Assembly: GCA_933207985.1 (NCBI GenBank)
Contig: OW240920.1
Location: 133,472,452 to 133,536,451 of the forward strand
DNA from: Pelobates cultripes
Taxonomy: Eukaryota; Chordata; Amphibia; Anura; Pelobatidae
DNA length: 64,000 bases
Direction of reading: 5' to 3'
In this document: piece by piece, positions 29,875-40,740 of the stretch
How the letters are laid out: the number at the start of each line of letters is the position of its first letter
Position numbering within the stretch: position 1 is the first letter of the stretch
Program-made: the position numbers and the translations under genes
The notes under the pieces: generated by a model
What the model saw: the letters and a program-made list of their open reading frames with translations, nothing else
Told to the model about the DNA's origin: nothing
Databases searched by the model: none

Positions 29875-30600
29875 TCAACCCATGCTTGAGTGATAGCTGT
29901 AAAGGTAGATCAATGGTGTGTATAGTAAGGAAACTCTTCGGAGGGTATGAGGGAGTTGAGACTTGGGGTAGCGAAGGTGTGTGGTGCCAATAAGTCTATG
30001 GTTAGTCTTGTTTAAGGGAAGATTCCCTTGTGACAATACCAATGTGTTTGTGTTTGGCGCCATGCTGTAAATGGTGGAGATTGGAAAACCCAAGTAAAAA
30101 CCCCTCTGTTATTCTTGGCTATGAGTGTGTTTACAGCCGATGGTTCTGTGTGCTGATTGTAAGTGAGGACATGCTATATTCCTTGAAGGTGTATGTATGA
30201 TACCTGTATGGGAGCCCTTTGAAGCTCCGGAGCTTTAGTAAATCTACTACAAGTCTGGAAGGGTGATGAGTTAGTAGTGTTGAAAATGGATTGGTGTGTA
30301 CAGATGGTGAGTACGTTATTTGTAAGTTGTATTGGGACACATGGTTTGTCATGTGCCCTGAATGATTTGAACGTATATGCAACATTCTATATGCAATGCA
30401 ACGACTCATACCAATTGTCTCTGGTAGTTCAGAGGTGCTGGTACCTGGAGCCTGAGAGTGCTCGTCCATTTGTTTGGGAGAAAATCCCTTCTGTATGGGT
30501 ACCTGCACAAATAAGCATCTCTACATATTCAAAATGCCAACACAACCAAGGGATGGTCTGTTCCCGATTTACCTGGAATCTCTGGGTCTGACCATCATAG
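29875..30600 (-). pseudogene. RT N-terminal and gag-like remnants of Ngaro-like element
   Basis: Short open pieces at 29875-30093 and 30131-30508 line up by sequence with 57120-57200 and 56600-56790 of the second copy, in the same order. The DD box of reverse transcriptase that is visible in the second copy is not found here, so part of the RT is deleted. Assignment of 30131-30508 as gag rests on position only. Confidence 0.5.
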
Positions 30601-30923
30601 ATACAGCATCATACATATTTATGCCTTGTTTCCCCAATGTACCGGGATCATATGTGCAGGGTTAACGTCTTGTACCAAGAATTGATTGTACCCGGTAACC
30701 GAATTTCGTCTGTCGTAAATTTTTTGGCTCATGAGTTTGAGTGAGGCTAGCATGGCCTAGGTTTCACCTTAGTTGGTGTTGCTGGGCCTTCCCCTGTCTC
30801 CGTTTTATCCGTTAATGTATGGAGGAGTTTGAATAACGCTGCGTTCGTTGCTGTGGCAGGGTAGGGGATTTGTCGCCTCCTTAGGTTGGAGCCACATCTC
30901 CTCTGCTTGAAGGTGTATCAAGG

Positions 30924-31143
30924 GGAAGGGGAGTGACAGGTGACGCCCTCATTATGATACAATGCGAGACGGCTAGCTCACAAGTGGCCCGAGGGGTGTA
31001 TGCCTCAGAGTGTGAGGCGGGGTGTTGGCCTCGTGGGACCACTAAATGAAGCGTAAAGCAGAGAAAACAGGGGGTAATACCTATTGGGCCATAAAACCCT
31101 AATTGCCATTACATTACTACTATTCCAGGGAAGGTAAGAGATG
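30924..31143 (-). repeat. 220-bp direct repeat in Ngaro-like 5' region (copy 1)
   Basis: Shares GGAAGGGGAGTGACAGGTGA through TCCAGGGAAGGTAAGAGATG with 31445-31664, 521 bp away. The second Ngaro-like copy (around 56090-56280) has this segment once. Confidence 0.75.
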
Positions 31144-31444
31144 AAAGTGTATCACTTCTAGCCGGGGTGCTAGGAAGAGGAGATTCTTTACCATCTTTTT
31201 GGGAAATACTTAAATAACAATAAAGATTGCAATTATATATTTGTACCCAGGCTCTTGTACTGGCTTGCTAGCTAAGCCGTAAGGCGAAACGATTAGGCTT
31301 GGTGTTTTTTGGTGACTGGTGAGGCCCTGCTAGTTGCCAAGTGGCTTGAGAGGCTCTATCTATGCTTGGCGCGAGGGGATTTTTTGTGGCCACCGAACGT
31401 TGTGGCAGGATGTTGGCCTCTCGGTGACAGTAACCAGAAAAATA

Positions 31445-31664
31445 GGAAGGGGAGTGACAGGTGAGGCCCTCTCTATGATACAATGCGAGGCGGCTAGTTC
31501 ACGAGTGGCCCGAGGGATGTATGCCTCCGTGTGTGAGGCGGGTTGTTGGCCTCGCGGGACCACTAACCGAAGCATAAAGCAGAGAAAAAAGGGGGTAATA
31601 CCTATTGGGCCCTAGAACCCTAATTGCCAGTACACTATTACTATTCCAGGGAAGGTAAGAGATG
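31445..31664 (-). repeat. 220-bp direct repeat in Ngaro-like 5' region (copy 2)
   Basis: Partner of 30924-31143 with about 10 percent differences by eye. Probably an internal tandem duplication of the element leader. Confidence 0.75.
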
Positions 31665-33303
31665 GATAACTACGTGAGCAGGTGTATGTACCTGGTAGTA
31701 TGGTATTGAACCTGACAATCCGTATAGGTTTTTTAGTAGTAACTGTAACCTGAATGGATAAAATCGTATGGCATAAGGAAAAATGGCATAGACCAAGCTT
31801 ATCTTAAAACATACAGTATATGTGAAAAGTAAGTGCCGTGACATGTAAATATTAATCATCATAGCCATACTGGTTAAATATGCATCAATCTTAACCCATT
31901 AAGTGCCGTATGTACAAGTGAAAAGTGGTCTGTTCCCACCTTGGATGTTGTATGTCCCATTGCTAGGGGAAAGTCTGTTGTGTGAGCAGCGTGCTATGAA
32001 AAATGTATGTGAACTATATTACCCGTTACGTATATACAGATGCGTGTGCTACTTTGTAATAATATGTGTATTTATACTACTTGCTCTGTGAATTGTTGTA
32101 TGCCTTATTGAATGGTAGGGGTCAGTGAACATGGTGTTGCAAAATGCAAGTGTACTGGAGAACTGCCGAGTGCCCTATAGGTGGTAGTGTAGTTGATGCT
32201 GATTGGTATGTGAAATGTTGTTTATCTGTTGACCTATAAGGGTCAGTGTTTTTGGTGTCTGTAAAACCCCATGAAAATTGTCAATGTACTTGACAGACCT
32301 GTAGGTGGCAGTGTTGATAGAACCACTGTTAGTCTTGATGTGAAAGACAAATTGTTGAGCCAGTGCTGGAGTTTAATTTATGGTTAGGTTTAAAACAATC
32401 TTATGTGTAATTGATATTGGCTAGTAATTGTATATGACATGTGAAGACAGTTTTGATGTTGACCAGTAGGGGTCAGAAATGCTGATTGTATGGTAAAATA
32501 CCCTTTAACCCCCTTCAGGATACATGAATCCCTTTTATTCCAGAGTTTGGTCCTTAAGGGGTTAATCCAAATGCAAGGTTAACGTGAGATTTTGAGAGTG
32601 ACCTGTAGGGGTCAGTGTGGTTTACATGAAACATTGTTCGTGAGCTATGCCCCAGCATTATAGTTGTATGACAGGGAAACAAACAGTGCCCGTTTGACAA
32701 TATACAATATGTGAACATAATAGCTTAATAACAGTCATTGTAACAAACCAAAGTTCCGTTAGTGGGTTGTAAACGCACAAAACGTGTGTGTAGTACACTA
32801 GTAAATGCATGAACTAGTTCCCGTTTGGTAGTAAATTGCACGAACCGTGAGCCTGGTATGTCAGGGAAACCAAACGAAACGAGCAGTGAGATTTGAAATG
32901 CACGCACAGAATTGCCTAGTATGTTTAGGCAATTGAAACAGAATGTGTTCCCGTTTGGGAGTATGCTAAAGCTCAAAATGAGCCAGTGACAGATATAAAA
33001 AAGTGAATTTAAACGAATGATATGCATGAACATGCAATGGTTTTAGGACAGATTTAGACAAAATGCAGCCGTAAAGTGAGGACCTGACCCGTGCAACTGA
33101 TGCCTGGCGTAACGGGTAGGTCGACTTACGGTTTGTGAGTCACTTGGACACCATCCACAGCGATAGATTGAAGAAGGTGGTAGGCCGGAAAAGCCTCTGG
33201 CTGGATTCCTGACACAGCTCAGCTTAGAAAACCTCATGGAGTAAGCAGGTAAAATGGCATCTGGATGACCCGGAAGTGGAAATCATTCTGATGCTGACCT
33301 CAA
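31665..33303. other. Ngaro-like 5' leader, no ORF recognised
   Basis: Recurring GACC(T/A)GTAGGGGTCAG motifs (about 32235, 32460, 32600) and a small palindrome at 32507-32567 (CCCCCTTCAGGA...CCTTAAGGGGTTAA), a common frog mini-repeat that probably inserted later. Confidence 0.45.
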
Positions 33304-33407
33304 GCAACAGGAAGTGACCAAGCACTGTCAGCAAGGTATGGAGGTAAGTAGTGGGTTTATATAGGCCGGTTGCAACCCCTCCCACAACTCCAGGCTCCGC
33401 CTTCCCA

Positions 33408-33408
<1 letters not shown>
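33304..33408 (-). repeat. split direct repeat A1
   Basis: 5' terminal repeat of the Ngaro-like element; see A2. On the minus strand it contains a TATATAAA-like run (about 33355) that could serve as promoter. Confidence 0.85.

Positions 33409-33475
<67 letters not shown>
33409..33475. repeat. ACAT/AT microsatellite
   Basis: (ACAT)n followed by (AT)n, directly against the Ngaro-like 5' end. Confidence 0.9.
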
Positions 33476-33480
<5 letters not shown>

Positions 33481-34064
33481 AATAATTTTTTTTATTTACC
33501 AACGTATATATTTTTATTTTACAGAAGCAGGGAGACTGCCTGTCAGTTTAGGCAGTCCCCCTGCATGCAGACACAGAGACACCTATTTCAGCCAGTTGAC
33601 TGCTCTTTCAGGGCGATCACATCGCCCGCAGGGACCGAATTTGCAGAGAGGGGGGGACTGTCTGAATCAACTCTTGTCTGCCAGAATTCTGCCTTGGCTT
33701 AACCCCTGCAACCCTGTTCCAGCCTTGGATTAACCCCTCAAACTCTGTTACAACTTCAACCAAGCCTTTCATCATTTTCCCAGTGCTTAAACTCTGGTAA
33801 AGAACTTTATTTTACTCTAACGACTTTTATTTCTTATGGAGATATTGACGTATTTTCTGTTTCTATTTTGCATTGGGATTTTTTCTTTATACCTATTTGC
33901 TTTATAATAAAAACCTTAAATTCAGTGACTGTCTGTATAAAATTTCTGCATACCAAGCCCATTCACCCCAAACCCGTGACACACTGCCTCCTTCTCATAA
34001 CACTGCATTTTATCCTGGCACTGCATCCTTCCCATAACACTATAGCCTTATAACCTTCTTATAG
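33476..34064. other. possible LTR remnant, no gene
   Basis: Contains TTTATAATAAAAACC at about 33900, a polyadenylation-like signal, but no ends or ORF I can define. Confidence 0.3.
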
Positions 34065-34570
34065 CACCTTCTCAGTGTCTGCACCCCACCTTACATCCTC
34101 TCAGTGTCTGCACCCCGCCCTACCTTATCAGTGTCTGCACCCCGCCCTACCTTATCAGTGTCTGCGTCCCCCCAACTTCTCAATGTCCCCCCAACTTCTC
34201 AGTGTCTGCACTACCCGCCAACCTTCTCAGTGTCTGCACCCCCTACCTTCTGCACCCCCCCCACCAACTTCTCAGTGTCTGCACCCCTTAAATGTTCTGC
34301 CACTACCCACCTTCTCAGTGTCTGCACCCCTTACATGTTCTGCCCCTACCCACCTTCTCAGTGTCTGCACCGCTTATGTTCTACTTTTCTGTGTCTGCAC
34401 CTCCTACCTTCTCTGTGTCTGTGACTGCACCCCCCTTACCTTCTCTGTGACTGCACACCCCCTTACCTTCTCTGTGTCTGCACCCCCTTACCTTCTCTGT
34501 GTCTGCTTACTGCACCCCCCTTACCTTCTCTCTGTGTCTGCACCCCCCCCTTACCTTTTCTGTGTCCCCC
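34065..34570. repeat. pyrimidine-rich minisatellite
   Basis: About 20 units of roughly 22-30 bp with core CTTCTCAGTGTCTGCACCCC. The long open frame on the plus strand is a by-product of the repeat. Confidence 0.85.
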
Positions 34571-35240
34571 CTTACCTGTTTCACTGTTTGCATTACCTTT
34601 TACAAACACTGTATTCCTCTCCCAGTATTCTGGTTCTGCATCCCCTACCATTCTCTTAGTGCCTACACTCTTACCTACACTGCCACCCTCCCTCCCCCAT
34701 CCTTTTAATCTCTGCACTGTTTCCAGCCTAAACGTCCCTCCAAACTGCCTGAACCCCACTAAGCCTCTGTACTTCTGCCAGACCCCACACTTCTCTAACA
34801 AAGGTCAGCTCACTAAACAACATTTCGAAAATTTACACATATGTCATCCAAAATAACCTAACTGTTTTAGTGACATCACGGCTATTGAAGTCTGAATGTT
34901 TTTCATGCAATGCTATGTAGTGATTAAACCCTCAGTTTCTCTCCCTCATGTAGCCCATGGAGCAGCGCAGCTAAGGGGAATGGGCCTTGACATTGCTAGG
35001 AGACAGGCATAGAAACGGTGTAGTGTAGGGGGTTGGCTAGAGGAATTGGAGGTGGGGTTTTGGCTGTATGAGTATATATAGTTTCAATTTTAGATCAGGG
35101 GCCATCTTCATTAATCCTCACTTACCTGTTTTTGTCCCACCCTCCCTCCCTCCCTTTTTTGATTTAGCTCCCGTCTTGTCACAGCAGCGTGGGATGGGTA
35201 GACAAGTTGGGGTGTAGGTGGTTTGTCCTGATGTAAGATA
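34571..35240. other. no gene seen
   Basis: Mixed sequence without recognised family. Confidence 0.35.
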
Positions 35241-35248
35241 GTTTAGTT

Positions 35249-35381
35249 CAATGTTCCCCAACCCAGTCCTCAGGGACCACCAACAGTCCAAGTTTTGTCA
35301 GTATCTCCATTGGAATAAAACAGGGAAAAACATTAATCCTGGACTGTTGGTGGTCCCTGAAGACTGGGTTGGGGAACACTG
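35249..35381. mobile_element. hAT-type MITE with 8-bp target duplication
   Basis: 133 bp with inverted ends CAATGTTCCCCAACCCAGTC and its partner GACTGGGTTGGGGAACACTG. GTTTAGTT is duplicated at 35241-35248 and 35382-35389. Target length and the CA(A/G)TG end are typical for hAT. Confidence 0.85.
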
Positions 35382-35723
35382 GTTTAGTTTACTAAGAACA
35401 GGTAGGTTTGGTAGGGTATTGGTAGTTCGAACTCGTTGGTAGCTACAAAGCTGGTGTGTATCTCGGTATACCCCTACATGGTAAAAAAACTGGAAAATCA
35501 TGCCCTCGATGGCAATGGTTTATATGTTACTTATACATTCTAATGTGGTATTATTTATTGTGATGTGGGTCATTGTCTGCGGTAGTATTGTTAAAGGAGT
35601 TGGGGTTGATATGTTTAATATGTTGACGATGACCTTAAAACATGTAAGGGTTTATTAAAGCTGTGACAATTTTCCCTAAATAAAAAGGTGTTTGAGTATC
35701 GTTGGGGGGTTTTGGGTTATGTT

Positions 35724-36062
35724 AAAGGATCACCATAGTGTCAGGAAAACAAAGCAGTTTTCCTGACACTACAGTGCCCTGAGGGTCCCCCTCTCGTAGC
35801 GCTGAAGGGGTTAAAACCCCTTCAGCAGCTTACCTTATTCCAGCAACGGGCTCCCTCGGCACTGGTGAACTCTCCTCCCCCGCCAACGTCAGCGGAGCCG
35901 AATGCGCATGCACGTCAAGTGCCGCGCGCACATTCAAAGTGTCCATAGGAAAGCATTTCTCAATGCTTTCCTATGGACGGTCTGCACGATGGAGGCATAA
36001 TATGTCTTCTGGACAGCCACTAGAGGCTGGATTAACCCTGCTATGTAAGCATAGCAGTTTCT
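35724..36062 (-). mobile_element. TTAA-type MITE, one end missing
   Basis: Begins TTAAAGGATCACCATAGTG and includes a terminal hairpin (GTCAGGAAAAC.../GTTTTCCTGAC) and a CG-rich middle with AGGAAAGCATT...AATGCTTTCCT. It matches the element at 37942-39371 in opposite orientation and stops before the second terminus. Confidence 0.7.
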
Positions 36063-36530
36063 CTACTACAAAACCAGGAATCGAGACCTTCTTTACTTTC
36101 TGTTCAAGTTAGCACTTTTGTTCTGCCGCACCTTAATATTGCATGCATATTTCATGTGAAGATGTTTTTTTAAATTGTATTTATTTATCTTGGTCGGTGT
36201 TGCTGGTTTAAACAGGTTTTAGTATTGTTTTGAAAGCTAAAATCGATCATGACATGGAAAATAGAATTTATTTTATAATTTATTTTTATGGTAGACGTAC
36301 GATTTGTTAAAGGGACACTATACTCAGCAGAACAATTACAGCTTAATCCTATTATATATATTGTATATTGTGGTAGGACAGCTGGGCTCTTGACAATAAA
36401 CTCCAAATGAAAGCATCAGGGTAAAATAGAATTGCAGTTTATTTTCACTTTCCACAAGGTATACAATACTGTGCTTCACAGAAATAAATTAAAAAAATAA
36501 ATAAAATAAACCCTACTCCATCTTGAAAAC
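36063..36530. repeat. paralogous segment, less interrupted copy
   Basis: Matches the pieces at 46040-46278, 47765-47847, 49410-49511 and 49753-49860 in order (for example CTTCTTTACTTTCTGTTCAA, GGAAAATAGAATTT, GGGCTCTTGACAATAAACTC, TACTCCATCTTG). It lacks the solo LTR, the DD37E transposon and the hAT MITE present in the other copy, so it serves as an empty-site reference. Starts of a TTAA-type repeat lie at 36309. Confidence 0.8.
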
Positions 36531-36831
36531 TAACAAATCCACAGCAATTCGCTCAAAAGGGGTTTCAATAATTGGAAATGGGATTAAGGGTGCCCTTATG
36601 TGAGGTTTTGGGGCAGCTAGTTGGTAGTCTGGGCATGAGGCACAGTACCTCTTGACCTCTTCATATACCCCATGCCAGAAAAATCTCCTTAGAATCATGA
36701 GTTTTTTTTCAACCCCTAAGTGTCCCCCAAATAAGTGAGAAGGAGCCAGATCTAACCCCTTCCTTCTGAAAGATCTGGGTATCAAGAGCTGTTCAATGTC
36801 TAGCCCCTCCTCTTTGATTACTCTACAAAGT
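36513..36831 (-). pseudogene. Gypsy-type integrase zinc-finger remnant
   Basis: The minus strand reads APSHLFGGHLGVEKKLMIL and FFWHGVYEEVKRYCASCPDYQ, the HHCC zinc-binding domain that precedes the catalytic core of LTR-retrotransposon integrase. The second Cys pair is CASCPDYQ. It continues to FERIAVDLL, the first catalytic Asp, and then stops (FKME). The rest of the element is absent. It is distinct in sequence from the Gmr1-like integrase at 13.5-17.9 kb. Confidence 0.75.
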
Positions 36832-37039
36832 AATGAAATGGGGATACATCCCTCTGGATTTCCCCATCAACCACAGTACCATTAATTTCTAGAGTTTGGT
36901 TACGGGAATTTTGCAATGTTAAGTTATTGACTTGTTCCCTTCCAAATTGATTTGAACCAATGCTAAAGTCCTCAATATTAACATGTTGTAGGGTTTGGAT
37001 ATAGGGTTAAATCAATATTTCAGTTCTACAATCCTTTTT

Positions 37040-37860
37040 TCGGAAACCCACCTCAAGCAATACTATGCTGAGATGGGATAGTCATCATCAGGGCGGTATC
37101 CTGATTGGCCAATACCTAAGGCTGAGACGTAACTTTTCATCCTTAGAAGACTTTAAAGATAAGTCGATCCATCTACGACAAAGATTTAAGGAAAGGGGAT
37201 ACCCCAATATGTGTCTGAAAAGAGCCTATCAAAGAGCTTTACTCAGTGACAGAGATACACTTCTCAGTGATAAAAACAATTTGGGTACTCCTAAAGTAAT
37301 AAGATGTGTGACAAATTTCGAATGGGAAGCAGCCAGAACAGTGATGGATCAATTTTGGCCTCTTCTAACCCAAGATCCCAACTTATCTAAAAGTAATTTC
37401 CCCAAGAGCAACATTGACTGCCAAAAGGGGCAAACACCTGAAGATATGTTGGTGCCTAGTCATTTATCGACATCAACCGTTAAAAGAAGTTGAATTTCTG
37501 CTGTGGGTTCTTAACAATGTGCCCATTTCGTGGCATGCCGATATATTTCAAAAGGGTCAAAGACAATCACAGACTCTAAAAACAAACGTATAATTACGAT
37601 TAAGCAGTTTTTTTTAACTAATACTATAGGAGCTATATACCTCCTTACTTGTAAATGTGGACTTCAATACGTCCACAAGACCATATGCCCATTTAAGAGA
37701 AGGATTATGGAACACGCCCATTCTGTTACCTCCTTCAAAGATACAACTGTGGTAAGACATGTGCTGGTGTACCAGAGAGACTCTCTAAGGGGTATGACAT
37801 TTTCAGGCATAGAAGGAGTATGTCTAGGTAGGAGAGGCGGTGACACTTAAAAAAAGAGAG
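37040..37860 (+). pseudogene. Penelope-like element, RT C-terminus and GIY-YIG endonuclease remnant
   Basis: First frame (37065-37493): GQYLRLRRNFSSLEDFKD and RFKERGYPNMCLKRAYQRAL, the block between RT and linker in Penelope-like elements. Second frame (37530-37850): AIYLLTCKCGLQYVHKTICP followed by FKRRIMEH, a GIY-YIG nuclease with the paired Cys of the Penelope type. The usual Gly in YVGKT is His here. The first frame ends in a stop at about 37491 and the second starts about 40 bp later, so the copy is broken. The TTAA MITE at 37942 lies just behind. Confidence 0.75.
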
Positions 37861-37941
37861 TGCTTCTGGATTTTCTAAACTGGACACTCTGGCACCAAAT
37901 AGCCTTAACGAGGGCTTTACGTTTTCTCCCTATATTGGCAG

Positions 37942-39371
37942 TTAAAGGACCACTATAGGCACCCAGACCACTTCAGTGTCACGGTGGCAGTCCAGTGCCC
38001 GGGACCCAGACACTGTCTGGACGGCGGTGCGTGGACCGGGACCCCTGAGTGCCTGTTGTTCAGAGTAGGAGTCACAGTGTGGAGGTGGATTAGCAGCGTT
38101 TGTGCAGCCACATACCAGAACCCCGATTCAGCTTATGCGGATCCCAGGAACAAGGAGCAGGTAATTAAGCAGACCTCCCATAAGCTGAATAGGGAGGCTC
38201 TGCAGCAGGGATGTATCCAGTACTGAAGCAAGGCAAGACTAGGAGAGCAAGGTACCATGCAAGAAAACAAAGACCAAACTTGGAGAACAAGGAAAGACTA
38301 GAAATAGACACCATGCATGAAAACAAGACAAAACTAGGAGAGCAAGGCAATACTAGAGATAGGCACCATACATGAAAACAAGACAAAACTAGGAGAACCC
38401 AGAACCAGAGCAGGACAGAAAGCATAACCCAGAACATGTACACAAGACATGAGGAAAACAAGAACATAACACGGGCATGACTGAACAGTACTGTATATGG
38501 ACTGGGATTACAAGACAAAGTAAGACAAGAGGAAACATAGCTAAGCACTAATTATGAAAAATATGGGGATTTAGTCACATTATATGATCATACATTGCAC
38601 AAGCCTGCCAACAACGCCAATGTACCCCATATCTGGCAGGTCCTACACTGCCGAATGCATGCTAAAACAACCATACTAAACCACAATATAGTACTTACCT
38701 GCAAGAAAGGGCAGAGAATAGAAACACTGCTGCAGGTCCAGGCTGAAACAGAAGGAAAGTGGAAAACAAACGGGTGTGGCAACATAAAACAAAGATTTAA
38801 GTGAATCCAAGAGACTGGGAAATCCAGGGACGGAATATAAGAATGAACCCAGAAACCCAGCAACAAAGAAAACCAGACATAGACCAGAAAACCAGAAAAA
38901 CCAAGCAAGGACAGCAAAAAGAGTACTGGATACCAGAAGCCATTGCCAGAATGATCCGCAGCGAGGAACAGGATGTGACGTTCAGCTTAATGAAGTGGTC
39001 TGGGTGCCAGGTCCAGCTAGGGTTAACCCATTTTTTTTATAAACATAGCAGTTATGTTTATAATAGGGTTAATCCAGCCTCACAGTGAGAAGACGCCAGC
39101 GTCCATAGGAAAGCATTGTGAATGCTTTCCTATGGACTGGCTGAATGCGCGCACGGCTCCTGCCGCGCATGCGCATTCAGCCGATGACGTCGCTATGGAG
39201 GAGGAGAGGAGGAGGAGAGCTCCCCGCCTGGCGCTGGAGAAAGAGGTAAGTTTAACCCCTTCCTCCCCCTAGAGCCCAGTGGGAGGGGGGCCATGAGGGT
39301 GGGGACACCCTCAGGGCACTATATTGCCAGGAAAACTAGTATGTTTTCCTGGCACTATAGTGGTCCTTTAA
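37942..39371. mobile_element. TTAA-type (piggyBac/Kolobok-like) MITE split by a later insertion
   Basis: Ends TTAAAGGACCACTATAG and CTATAGTGGTCCTTTAA are inverted and bounded by TTAA. Subterminal hairpins (GGCACCCAGACCACTTCA with its partner; TGCCAGGAAAAC with its partner) are present. About 420 bp belong to the MITE; the remaining 1 kb is an insertion at 37977-38980. Confidence 0.75.
37977..38980. mobile_element. 1004-bp insertion in the MITE with TTCAG duplication
   Basis: TTCAG is at 37972-37976 and again at 38981-38985. The insert starts TGTCACGGTGGC and ends GGATGTGACG. It is rich in AGGAGAGCAAGG/AAAACAAGACAAAACTAG repeats (38230-38400), and has no ORF. A 5-bp duplication and TG start suggest a solo LTR, but the far end is not the usual CA. 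Confidence 0.6.
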
Positions 39372-39564
39372 ATACGGTATTGGCTTGACATAATATATAA
39401 TCCTTTTGGGATAGATTATTATTTTGAATTATCTTATGTTTTGTATATAGTGTACATATATTTCTGGAAGGGTATGGTCTATACACTTTGTAGCGCTCCC
39501 TGTCTCTTGTATTATATACAAGTGCTTTGGATTAGATGACATAATCCTCTACTCATATAGAGCA

Positions 39565-40470
39565 AGCACGTCAAACTCAAAGTGTGGCATGGGCCACATA
39601 AACAAGGTTCAAATTTATGTGGGTCGCACACACACACATACTCACTGACAGACACACTCACACATACTCACTCACTGACAGACAGACAGACACACACAGA
39701 TTCTCACTGACAGATACACACACACTGACAGAGACACACACACACTGAGAGAGACACACACATACTCACTGAGAGTCACACACACACTCAGACATACACT
39801 CATAAACAGACATTCACTGACAGACAGACATACAGTCACACTGACACACATACTCACTGACAGACTGACACACACATACATACACACACGCATACTTGCT
39901 GACTTACACACACACATACTCACTGACAGACGCATACTGACACAGACACACACACACACTGACAGACACACACATACTCACTGACAGACACACACATACT
40001 CACTGACAGACAGACACACACAGACACACTCACAGACAGACATTCATTGACAGACATACAGACACGCATACAGTCACACTTACACACATACTCACTGACA
40101 GACAAACACACACATAAAGACACACATACTTGCTGACAGACACACACACATACTCACTGACAGACACACACACTGACACAGACACACATACTCACTGACA
40201 GACACACACTGACACAGACACACATACTCACTGACAGACACACACTGACACAGACACACAAATACTCACTGACAGACACACACGCATACTCACTGACAGA
40301 CACACACACTGACACAGACACACACATACTGACAGACACACACACACACACACAGATACTCACTGACAGACACACACACACTGACAGACAGAGACACACA
40401 CATACTGACTGACAGACAGACACACACACACACACACACTGACAGACACACAAACACTCACACACACATA
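39565..40470. repeat. CA-rich minisatellite with hAT-like edge
   Basis: 39565-39625 (CACGTCAAACTCAAAGTGTG and TTATGTGGGTCGC) resembles a hAT non-autonomous end. It is followed by about 850 bp of ACACATACTCACTGACAGAC units. All long frames here are artefacts. Confidence 0.75.
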
Positions 40471-40740
40471 CTTTTCATTATTGCTTCTTACATTATGAAG
40501 CCGATGTGGGGCATCTCCCTGGGGTCCTTCCTGCTCCTCACTGCTCCCGCGCGCGGTTTAGTGATGCCGGGTGACGGAATATGACGTCATATTCTGGCGC
40601 CCAGCTTCACTTCAGTCGGCGCGCGTGAGGGAGCAGGAACACCGAGCTCCCTCGCGGCCATCCTCCCCGGCCGGGTAACTTTTAGCAGAGTAGGCACCTG
40701 CAAGGTGGGGAAAGCAGGTGCCTACTCTGCTATAACACCA
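40471..40740. repeat. CG-rich repeat and 18-bp hairpin
   Basis: 40550-40660 resembles 22800-22930 (GTGATGCCG, TGACGTCATA, GTGAGGGAGCAGGAAC). A perfect 18-bp hairpin follows: AGCAGAGTAGGCACCTGC at 40684-40701 with its complement at 40714-40731. Confidence 0.6.

Larger units (their letters stand above)
27661..33408 (-). mobile_element. tyrosine-recombinase retrotransposon (Ngaro/PAT-like) with split direct repeats
   Basis: About 5.75 kb on the minus strand. Order from its 5' end: repeat A1 (33304-33408), gag and RT remnants, RNase H, tyrosine recombinase, repeat B1 (27928-28049), repeat A2 (27823-27927), repeat B2 (27661-27782). A1 and A2 are each 105 bp with two differences; B1 and B2 are each 122 bp with one difference. 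The A1-body-B1-A2-B2 layout is the split-direct-repeat signature of PAT/Ngaro elements, which integrate through a circle by tyrosine recombinase and leave no target duplication. Both outer edges lie in AT-rich microsatellite. The coding parts are broken, so this copy cannot move itself. Confidence 0.85.

Noticed and set aside
34075..34659. 194-residue open frame (SVSAPP-type)
   Set aside because: Translation of the pyrimidine-rich minisatellite; no family resemblance.
39672..40465. Minus-strand frames rich in VCVCVSVS
   Set aside because: Same artefact in a CA-rich minisatellite.
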